Below are positions 8,152-17,052 of a stretch of DNA of 20,434 bases, piece after piece. The notes under the pieces are model-generated. The model searched no databases, had not been told where the DNA came from, and saw only the letters and a program-made list of their open reading frames with translations. Source of the stretch: Pelargonium cotyledonis. Lineage: Eukaryota > Streptophyta > Magnoliopsida > Geraniales > Geraniaceae. The translations under genes and the position numbers were made by a program. The stretch covers positions 1-20,434 of the forward strand of contig JAYMTA010001355.1 of NCBI GenBank assembly GCA_036897625.1, given 5' to 3'. Position 1 is the stretch's first letter. The number at the start of each line of letters is the position of its first letter.

Positions 8152-9810
8152 TCAAGGCTCGGACTTGATAAGCTCTTCAACAGAGTTTCTATACTTGCCA
8201 ATAAGGTCCCTGGCATTGAAATACGAAAAGAAAACAGAATGAGAAAATGAGTTAATTCAATGCACAAATGGTAAAATTCATAGGGAGGTTACTATTAGAA
8301 TACAGACCTCCGCTGATTTAGCAATTGTTCACTCTCCTCCAGCTTCCGCTTCTGTCCCTCAACTGTCTGCAAAATTTCCCAGAAGAATGAATTCGGTAGA
8401 CATGGCCCCAAACATACTAGTAGCAAAAACAGATATGTTCATAATTTTCCTTCACATCCAATCCAGATGTGAAAAGTAAGCCTCAACACCAATCCCTCAA
8501 TATTCTACAAACATGGTCGGACAGTTAACCCCATAACTCCTAAAAATTAAGAAACTACATCCTCCAACTCATTCAGATGCATGACATAAACAGTGTAAGA
8601 AAAAATACACCCCCCTTTCCCAAAATGATTGTCTACTTTCCCAAAATGGGGTTAAACGACATGAACTAAATAGAGACAAAGTGTCCAATTTTCCAATTTT
8701 CCTTCCTATATATTTCATATGAGAAAAGCTGCGCTGGACTCTAATCCCTCCGCTTTCTAATAACATTGTCCAAAAATTACCCAAATAACTCTCAAAACTC
8801 GAAATTTCACAGCCCATTTTGGTACTAACATCGTAAGTGAAATTACATGAACTCTCCAAAAGCCACACACTTATGCTACTCCTGACTTCCATGGTCTATG
8901 TTAAGTACTAAAAATTAAATGATATTACAAGCCATCTTCCCAAATATTGTATTGGTAACAAAAACAACAAAAACAGAGGCAACAATTACCCTCAGTTCCA
9001 AACCACAAAACAGACAAAATTCAACTTCCACATTCAATATGTGCGTACCCAATCACAACTGATATCAAAAACCAAATTCAATTGAGTTAAACATTTACCA
9101 TGGCTTTTGCGTTAATCGATCCCGATATCGAGTTCAACAACTGCTGGCACTTATCAAAGTTAGTGCTCAATTCAGTCACCTACACAAAGTTTAAAAACAA
9201 AAACTTCATTAATCACCAGTAATGAAGCCCTAATTTTCAACAATGAACAGAAATGTAGCACTGGGATTACAATTTTTGCTCATAAATGAGAATCAATAAT
9301 GCCAATGTGTTTGGATTAGGACCTTTTGGTCATAAGAATCCTACAAACATTCAAACAAATTCCTTAAAAATAACATTTCCCCCCCAAGCAAATTAGGGCA
9401 TTACCAAAACAGCAGGCTGTTGATCTCTACTCCCATTTTCAATAGCTTCAGCCAAATTCTCCACCAACTGTACCACAAACACACATTCAAATCCACTCAT
9501 AAATACAATACCTACATATATTCACAAAAACACCTAAAATTTAGGGTTTTGGAGGGCTCACATGCAGGAGATGAAAATGGGAAGCAAGTGATTGGTGTTG
9601 CTGTTGCGGTTGTTGTTGCTGCTGCTGCTGCTGCTGTTGAAGAAGACGCTGTTGTTGTTGTTGCTGCTGCTGCTGTTGCTGTTGATAGAATTGTTGCTGC
9701 TGTTGTTGGAGAAAGAGATGGTCCTGATTCGAAGGTGTAGAGACGTTACTGTGGGTCGGCACACTGGGGATCATGGTCCAGCTTCCTCCGCCGGAGTATG
9801 TATGGTCCAT
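8152..9810 (-). CDS. MED9: Mediator complex subunit 9 (5 exons)
   Basis: Subunit of the Mediator middle module, which bridges transcription factors and RNA polymerase II in the nucleus. Exons are the complements of 9562-9810, 9405-9467, 9099-9179, 8308-8366 and 8152-8209. All introns are GT-AG (94, 225, 732 and 98 bp), and the total is 510 nt (169 aa). The N-terminus is MDHTYSGGGSWTMIPSVPTH. A glutamine-rich tract covers residues 35-73, ending HQSLASHFHLLH. Then come LVENLAEAIENGSRDQQ (84-100), TNFDKCQQLLNSISGSI (about 109-125), and a charged helix VEGQKRKLEESEQLLNQRRDLI (about 133-154) finishing VEELIKSEP. This order matches plant MED9. The start is the ATG at 9810; the frame is open a little further but lacks another ATG. 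The plus-strand poly-leucine frames over exon 1 are shadows of the glutamine codons. Very confident on identity; the exact Gln count is variable in nature. Confidence 0.93.
9596..9708 (-). repeat. CAG/CAA trinucleotide tract encoding poly-Gln in MED9
   Basis: A nearly continuous run of CAG and CAA codons on the minus strand, interrupted by Phe-Tyr, Arg-Leu-Leu, Pro and His codons, encodes residues 35-73 of MED9. The mixture of CAG and CAA and the interruptions should limit slippage, though length variation between accessions would be expected. Confidence 0.85.
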
Positions 9811-10740
9811 TTTGATCCCGATTGATCTCCGGCGCACGACTGGGAGAAGCTGGGAGGGATTGGCTAACTTGCGCCGCCTGAGAATTGGAGAGGAGGAAGG
9901 AGTGTTGGGTTGGGGGTATTATATTGTGTTGTTGACAATAATGGTTCCTCGGTGAGCCTTGTCCAAAAGCCGTTGATTTGATTAGAGATGGATGATCTGG
10001 CCGTTGATTTATGTTTGATTTTTCAAGGGTGAATATGACAAGTGCTTAAACATTTGGGGTGAAATGTGCAATTGTGTGAAACTAACAGTGAAGTATTTGT
10101 AATTTGAGAGGTTATTTGTTAAGTTTCAAAAATAGTCTTGAATCCCCCGTGTTGTCATTTTCATCCTTTTTTAATAAAGATTAGAGTTGACAAATCGAGT
10201 TCCAAATTGAGTATGTGAAGAGATATTGTTTTATTTATTGAACACATAATATGAAATCGACTCGAAAGAGTGTAGGTTTTACATATAAAATGTACAGACT
10301 TGTCTAGTCCTGTCTAAACTGAGAATTAGTCGAGTATATGTTATGTTATCAAAATTCTACAAAAATGTAAATTGACGAGTGCTTGTCGATTTAGATCGCA
10401 CAAGATTACTCCTAATTAATTTTTGAGGCAAATCAGGTGAAGTTTAACATTAAAAAATTGTGTAGGTCATGCGGATCCTATCCAAAGAAAAAATAAATCA
10501 GGTCCATTTTTATGATAAAAGTCGAACAAGACACAATTCACCGTTAAATCTCAAAACCCGAGTTTCTTTCGGACCAAGTCCGGATTAGGTGTTTTAAACC
10601 CTGAATCTAGCCAAAATCTACCCGAGTTGAACCCAAAATTGCGAATTGCCAACTCGAATTCCCAAGTTAGCCCCAACTCTCTATGTTGGTGTTTTGATAA
10701 AGATGTAGCGATACGACGTCGTATTAGTTTCTGTGACACC
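9811..10740. promoter_or_regulatory. Shared upstream region between MED9 and the small-protein gene
   Basis: MED9 (minus) and the 64-aa protein gene (plus) are divergent, so this interval of about 0.9 kb must contain both promoters. Near the MED9 start it is GC-richer (leader, to about 9960). Then AT-rich spacer holds a possible 140-bp mini-element (10027-10166). A 14-bp palindrome with a GACGTC core lies at 10711-10724, just before the plus-strand leader. No coding region is supported. Confidence 0.5.
10711..10724. promoter_or_regulatory. Perfect 14-bp palindrome with GACGTC core
   Basis: ATACGACGTCGTAT equals its own reverse complement. GACGTC with an ACGT core is the C-box/CRE-type site bound by plant bZIP factors. 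It lies roughly 100 bp upstream of the splice donor of the non-coding first exon at 10823, a position fitting a proximal promoter element. Binding is inferred, not shown. Confidence 0.5.
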
Positions 10741-10744
10741 AAAT

Positions 10745-10823
10745 TTCACTCTTCACCACTAAGAACCAGAGACCGATCGTCCGTTCCTTCGCGAAAACGC
10801 AGACCTGATTAGTAAAAAAACAG
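10745..10823 (+). other. Probable non-coding first exon (5' UTR) of the small-protein gene
   Basis: The segment from about AAGAACCAGAGACC to AAAAAACAG is GC-richer than its flanks and ends at a strong donor (CAG before GTAAAGC, intron from 10824). It has no ATG that leads to a protein. It would splice to the acceptor TCTTGCAG at 12519, eleven nucleotides before the ATG. The transcription start is a guess. Confidence 0.5.
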
Positions 10824-10916
10824 GTAAAGCTTCAAATATTGAATCTTCTTGTCTCTTTGTCATTATCAGCACCAGATAAAGGCGTCAACTTTACACAGAA
10901 TCAGGTCCAGTTTCTG

Positions 10917-10978
10917 CTCTCTCTCTCTCTCTAGCATGATATAAATTTAGTGTCTATCTCTATCTCTCTCTCTCTCTC
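10917..10978 (+). repeat. Two (CT)n microsatellites
   Basis: (CT)8 at about 10917-10932, and a second CT run at about 10955-10978 with two A interruptions, separated by AGCATGATATAAATTTAGTG. Both are near the 5' end of the putative leader intron. Confidence 0.9.
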
Positions 10979-11133
10979 GATGGGAATTGGGTTCAAATTG
11001 AAATTTACTTATTTGGGTGTTTTTGATGGAATCAGTCTGTTTTGGATAAATGGGGAATAGGGTTTGAGAACAAAAGAAAGGAAAATTGGATGCACAGAAG
11101 CTATCTCCAATTACCATCTAAAATTTGATTCCT

Positions 11134-11154
11134 TTGTGTGTGTGTGTGTGTGTA
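11134..11154 (+). repeat. (TG)n microsatellite
   Basis: About ten uninterrupted TG dinucleotides inside the leader intron. Confidence 0.9.
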
Positions 11155-12530
11155 TTATTTTTTTAGCTATGGCATTTGTGTGCAAGCTAGTTGATTGTGC
11201 AATGCATAAGAAATTGAGCTGTTTTAGCTTTTTGTCCATGTGCATGTTGTGAGGAGATCAATTTTTTAGTCCAATCCAAAGGGTGTGTGACTGTGTATGA
11301 TGTATCCAAGTTTCTTTTTATGCAATTAGATAGCTAGATTTCATCGCAACAGAAAGGTTGTTGTGGCGTATTTTGAGAATTGGCTCGAGTTAGGGAGCAA
11401 CTTATCTGCAAAAGCTCGGGTTAATGGTTAGGAGTAGGAGCCTTGTGCACTAGGTGGGTCTTTCTTTGGATGGCTACAATGGGCATTGAGAGTTGAGTCC
11501 TATTAGTTGGCCCTTTGATGTCTCTGGTGTAGTTGCATTCAGGGTCGGCATTAACGTTTAGTGATGCACGCTTCACAGCCATGGGTCGAGCAATGAATAC
11601 ATTTTGTGCAATGCGGTTATGTCAATGCGTATGAATATTGGACAGAGTGATAACGATAAACGATTCTTAGCATGGAGCTCTCTGTAAGATTGCTCTGTGA
11701 GCGAAAAGACTGTTGAGCACTCTATAGCTCTTATATTTGTTGAATCAAGTTAGTAGCTTGATCGGGTTGATGTTACTTTTGAAGATTAGTATAGGATGGG
11801 AGGAGTTCTTGTAGGTTGGCACTAAAAATTTCCGGCAGTATTCTGTATATGTGAACGAAAAGCCAAATGAAAGTTATTTTCCTTAGAAGCATATGGGGTT
11901 GTGTTCGTGTAGTTGACCCTTCTACCAATGATGGGACGATAAATGATGTTCTCAAGGGACATCTTGTTATGTAGATTTGGAACTTATGGGCCGGGCCTAG
12001 ACTTAGATCTGTGTTTTTGTGTGCAATTGTTAGTATGCTTTAGCTCGGGAAATACTACATCGTGACAGTCTTGTTACCTGGTTCATAGAACACTTTGTAA
12101 AATTGAATGGAAACATGAACGTGGATCGTTAGGGGTCTTGGAACGCAGAACAATAAGGGTAAGCTTCTTCGGAACAAAATAAACATTTTTCTGGGACATT
12201 GGAACTACTTTTTTGCAGAATATATCTTTAAAAGTATAAGTTAATCATAGCATATTCAATAGTTTTTAGGTCTATAATCTATACATGTTCTAGAAGTACA
12301 ACATATGAACGTTTATTTACTATATCATTAACTTGTTATTTCCAATCACTATCGAAAAAAATTATACGTCTTTGTTGAATAGAACCATAACATCAAATTT
12401 CACATTTTGGAACGCTAACACGAATCACTGCACGACTTTAATAGCTATTTCTGGTAACTATGGTTTGGAGTTGAACGAAACTATGATCTTCGAAGCTTGA
12501 CACAACTTGAATCTTGCAGATACCTGTAAT

Positions 12531-12725
12531 ATGGCCGTAAAACCAACTGTAGCTTTGAGGGCCATTCTTGTTGGAAGTGTGGCTGCATTTGCTAAAATAA
12601 GTGCTGCCCTGAAGGCCGCGGGAGGTGCAAAGGTGGGTGCAGCGGCGGCGGCCATGACTGCAGCAGCAACCGCAGCTATATCAAAACCGGAAACAAAGGA
12701 GCCTTCTAAGCTGCCTTCGAAATAA
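12531..12725 (+). CDS. Small Ala-rich hydrophobic plant protein, 64 aa, function unknown
   Basis: I recognise no named family; it resembles small uncharacterised plant proteins. The product begins MAVKPTVALRAILVGSVAAF and ends in a charged tail, SKPETKEPSKLPSK. Residues 6-23 are hydrophobic enough for one membrane segment. Residues 24-50 are an alanine/glycine-rich stretch with spaced lysines (AKISAALKAAGGAKVGAAAAAMTAAATAAI). The ATG lies 11 nt after a clean acceptor (TCTTGCAG, 12519), so the whole coding region sits in one exon after a non-coding first exon. Synonymous-looking codon variety among the alanines (GCA, GCC, GCG, GCT), and a local rise in GC against AT-rich flanks, argue that it is real. 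An AATAAA follows the stop by about 65 nt. It could be a membrane-anchored or organelle-targeted peptide. The function is not inferable. Confidence 0.7.
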   Translation: MAVKPTVALRAILVGSVAAFAKISAALKAAGGAKVGAAAAAMTAAATAAISKPETKEPSKLPSK

Positions 12726-12960
12726 TGGTTTCATTGAACAATGTTGCTTAGCATAGTTCGGGTTTTGGAACATTTTCAAGGTGCTGGAAATAAAACAATG
12801 GCATTAGTCACTTTTGTGGAAGCAAATTTTTTTTGTTAAGAGGAAGAGGTTTATTTTGTGTCTTTAGATGATAGTTGTTTATATTGTAAAAGACACATTT
12901 TGGATTGTTGAATATGGCATTCATTTTGATTCCAAGAATGTTTTGAAAATTGAACTGGAC
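12726..12960 (+). other. 3' untranslated region of the small-protein gene
   Basis: After the TAA at 12723-12725 comes GT-rich, T-rich sequence with AATAAA at about 12789-12794 and further T-rich stretches to about 12960, typical of a plant 3' UTR and polyadenylation region. The exact end is unknown. Confidence 0.45.
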
Positions 12961-13099
12961 ACTTTGGTGTGATGGGTAGAATTGGCAAATAAGTCAACGG
13001 TCATCACTTATTTGGAACGATAATATTAAGTCGAGAGATGACAAAAAGTAGCATGATAAACATGATGACGTCATTTTTTTTGTCCTATCCATTTAGGTA

Positions 13100-13420
13100 T
13101 GAGCCTAGGCGGGTTCGGCCCGATTCTGGCAAACGACCTAGCTATTTGCAAAATAAGCCATGACCCTTGTCATCGGCCCAACAAAATAATTTCAAGTTGG
13201 GATCGGACAAGAATGGATTGAAAGCATATTTGACGTTTTCTCTTGATCTCTTTAAGATTCATACATTTAGCTAATCATATTGTGTTCGTGTTATATGTTC
13301 ATAATTAAAAACACCGTGTTAAGTCTTCTAACATGATTATTGAACATGTCACATTCGTGCTAACCCATATAGCCATGTAGCACACAGTGAACCAAAACAC
13401 GAACACGAACCTGACCCATG
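13100..13420. repeat. Possible old interspersed-repeat remnant
   Basis: The segment has motifs often seen in dispersed plant repeats: GGCGGGTTCGGCCCGATT, GTGTTCGTGTTATATG, and near the end AACACGAACACGAACCTGACCC, which is roughly the inverse of the GTTCGTGTT motif about 110 bp earlier. Its composition differs from the AT-rich surroundings. I could not define termini or a target duplication. Confidence 0.3.
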
Positions 13421-16400
13421 AATTACCAACTCTGTCTCTGGTGAAAATAATTATTTACTTACAAAGCCCAAAATTTCTTTTTATGGGTTGCCAATTGCAA
13501 CTTGCCCACCTACCATTTATAGAACTAAACAATTACCTTAGATGGACCGACCCCATATTATTTATTTATAAATACAATATATATATATATAATTGTAACG
13601 TATGGTACATGAATAGGTACATTGTAGCTGCACCTTGTCTCCACCATGAAAATGTTTATATTAAGCACTCAACTAATTACAATTTACAAACCCAAAGAAC
13701 CTTTTTAGTTCACAAGTCTCATTCATCATGTTGGCCACAAACCCCCAATTTTTAAGAACATTAAAGAAATGTCACATGTAATGTCTCTTTCTTATTTGCA
13801 TGTACGTATGTTCCGTTATATTGATTCAACTCCATCAAAATATTACAAGAAATATATACGTACATTGCTTGAATTCGATAAATTTGTCTTAGCTCTAACT
13901 ATCATTGTTCACAAGTAATTGTCATAAACTTTTAAACAAGTTCTGGTCATGACTTGTAATTTGGGTCATGACCCGTTGCACGACAAGACATGAATTTAAA
14001 AGTTTTGATACAGTTTAGTCAACAATTTCAAAAGAAATTCGAGTTTTACAACAATACACAAAATAAATTTCAATTCTGAAGATAAAAAAACAAAAGAAAC
14101 TACTTTAGTTTAATCGTATTCAGAACCCTATATTAGGATAATATGCGAAATAAAATTATCTAATAATTTTAAAATTTGAAAGTGGACAAAAATGTCCTCT
14201 AAAGTCTAAACATCGTTAAAGAGTAAAAAATATCGTGCATATCTGTTTTACTTGTATCGAACAAGTTTCAACCTCATTCACAAGCCTCATTTTCTAAACC
14301 CAAAAATATTTCATCTCTTGCATCATTGCGTAATTAACATGAAACCCTAATGATTCATAATTCATTAATGATAGATCGAGTTCAAAATGATTTTGAATTA
14401 ATATATGTTTTGAGTGGTCATTCCACAAAAAAAAAACACAAGTTAGTTTTCATGCATTATCACACCTTTTGGATCCAATAATTTATGCTTTTTAAATCTC
14501 TTTTTTCATTTATTATTGAAAAAACTTTTATAGCAAACTAATTTAAAGTGTTGATCTTTCAAAATAAAAATAAATTATAAGTGTTGATGAGCTGGGAGAG
14601 CATATTAAGACCTTGGTCGAGCAAGATCCCATTTCAAGAAACTAAATAATTGAAGAATAAAAACAAGAAGATGACAAAAAAATATAGTATATTTATTTGT
14701 ATATTAAATATTTAATTCTCATACTTTTATGTGAGAGGGAACACAAATTCATCGAAAACATGTTCAAACAGAAGAACAATTGTAGTGATCACAACTTTAT
14801 TTTATATTAATGGTATTTAATTAGTATTAATTGCATGCGTGTAGTGTTTACTATTAACTAAAGCATCATTAATCATTTTTAATTATCATAAGCGCCTAAC
14901 CAATAATTATACTTTATACAAGACCAATAACAAAAACCGTATATATACGAGTATTAAGTCGATTCAAGATAGCATGAGTTTCAATTGGTGAGTTTCGATT
15001 GAATATACATACAATACCAATACCAAAAACCGTGTAAATGAACAATCCTGAGATATTTTTAAAAGAAATTATATAATGTTTATTTTTATTAATAAAATTT
15101 AAGTTGTTTCACTTAAAAAAAAGAAACTAAACCAACATTCTTAATTATCTCAGGTGTTGACATCCATATACATTTAAACTTTGTTATGATCATTATAAAA
15201 ACACTTGAAATCTAGCAAAGAGAGTGATGATTTAGATTTAATACACTAATAAAGACAAATCAATCTTGAGTTACAATCAAAATAATAAAAAAAAAACATT
15301 AATAATTAAACTCATCAATTAAAGTAAATTAAGATAATTAATTTACTCTAATCCATGGATTCAACATAATTTTGACATGAAGTACTCAAGTCAACTACTT
15401 CATCATTACCTATAATTATCTTCTTTTTGATGAATTAATCAACTCTGTACTACACATAAATTATTATTTTTCTCAAGATTCTTTTTTTGTAGTCAAGAGT
15501 TGCATAATTAACTAACATTCATGATGTTGATTTTGATGATATATATGACATTTTATTATTTAATTTGTTGAACCATGCAAAATTGTCAGAAAATGTTTGC
15601 TAGATCTTTAAAAATAAGAGTAAAACTGTAAACAAGTGTTGTGATATGAATGGAAAAAATTTAATAATAGAATTTTTGGCTTTGCCCATTCTTAGAATTT
15701 ATCAATTAATCAATGATTCAATCATATATGTCACTGTAAATATTTGTGTATAAAGTTGATAAAAAAAGGTTCACGTCTATTACCCACGATGTAAAACTAC
15801 ATAAACATATATAAATTCATATCAACATCTCTCTTTTTCTATCTACTTGTAAAAAAAAGTGAAAAGAAAAGACATATTCGGGTGATTTAAACTACTATAA
15901 CATAATTTGTCAATCTCATCGATGAATTAAGTCAACGTCATTTTGAGGAGCAATATTTAGCATTTTACAAGTCAGATAGCTAGGTAGAATAAATCGATTA
16001 ACCTTATCGACACATTGAGCTGACCAAATCTGTATTTTATTAAAGTAAGAACATAGTTTACGCGTTATCTCGCCCCTATAAAGGAGACCAAAAATCTCAC
16101 ATTAGGCATTGATATGTTAAATGAATTAACTCTTAAAGCAACAATTTAATGCATTTTATCAAACAATTGTCTTTTAAATTTTATTCATATCACATCTCTT
16201 ATAAAAATGCAATTGTTTTATTTACCGAAAAATCTAACGTAGTTCTCCTCTAAAATTTGTTTACGTGAAACATCGTTCAAAAGACAATAGTAAGCACTTG
16301 TAAACCTAACAAAAGCTTTTGGCTGCACAAAAAAAATTAACTTTCAATTGTCAAAAAGAAGAGTTTTTATAAATAAATAAAATGAAAAAGTTAATTGTTA

Positions 16401-16480
16401 TTATTATTTATTTATTTTTGGTAGAGAAAGAGAGCAAAGGAAAAGACAGAAAGTGTAAACGTCAGAGTAAACTGTAGGGT
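13421..16480. other. Gene-free AT-rich spacer of about 3 kb
   Basis: No exon, RNA gene or protein-like frame is supported. It contains a short AT dinucleotide run near 13577-13591, homopolymer runs and many TAATTA-like words. The final kilobase should include distal promoter sequence of the IDD gene, but I can pick out no specific element. Confidence 0.6.
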
Positions 16481-16669
16481 TCTTGGGTTGTGGTTTTGGA
16501 CAAGTACTTGAAGATTACAGATTACACAACCTATATTTTTTCTCATCCACACCTCTTTTTCTTATTTTTTGCTTAAGTTTTTATTATTTTTAGTCCAACA
16601 TATATGCATATTTTTTGTTCATTTTTGTGTGGCTATGGACTTGGATTTTCTTGATATTAGCTAAACAAC

Positions 16670-17052
16670 ATGGATGCTATTTCTTGAAAAGTGGCAATAG
16701 AGCTAAGCTTAGCTTTTAGAGAGAGAAAATCTATCTCCTTCTCTTCACTTCTCTTGTTTCTCTTTGTTTGTTTTGCTCTAGCAAAATAAAATAAAAGTTT
16801 TTTTTAAAAAAAAACCCAAGAATTGTCTCTTGGGTTCAATCCAAATTCTCCATCCTACTAAGGTTTCATAGTTTATTTTAGTATTTTTTTGTGGGTTTTT
16901 TTTTGTTGTTCTTGTTTGGATCTCATGAGAGCTTGCTCTTATCACATACACCAAGAAGAGCAAGATCTTTAGTACCATCTTATTATAGGATTTTTTGTTT
17001 TTGTTTTGGTTTTTGTTTCAAGAATTGCTTAAAAGCACATCAAGACAAGATC
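16670..17052 (+). promoter_or_regulatory. Probable long 5' leader of the IDD gene
   Basis: A pyrimidine-rich stretch (about 16715-16780, CTATCTCCTTCTCTTCACTT and following) precedes T-rich sequence up to the chosen ATG. Such leaders are usual upstream of plant IDD genes. An ATG at 16891 is in frame with the CDS with no stop between, so it could extend the protein by 54 residues. Its peptide (MGFFLLFLFGSHESLLL) is unlike IDD N-termini. Confidence 0.5.

Larger units (their letters stand above)
10824..12519 (+). other. Probable 1.7-kb leader intron
   Basis: The interval starts GTAAAGC and ends TCTTGCAG. It contains the CT and TG microsatellites and otherwise no open frame of note. Long introns in the 5' UTR are common in constitutively expressed plant genes and can raise expression (established in general, inferred here). 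Confidence 0.5.

Noticed and set aside
8569..8892. 107-codon minus-strand frame
   Set aside because: It lies inside MED9 intron 3 (8367-9098), and the peptide resembles no MED9 or other family.
9420..9825. Plus-strand poly-Leu and poly-Ala/Val frames
   Set aside because: Antisense readings of the CAG/CAA tract of MED9 exon 1.
13387..13755. 122-codon plus-strand frame
   Set aside because: AT-rich sequence with a composition-driven peptide (YKYNIYIYN), no domain and no splice context.
14560..14640. tRNA-like words (GCTGGGAGAGCAT) in the spacer
   Set aside because: No T-arm, anticodon arm or acceptor pairing could be assembled around it.
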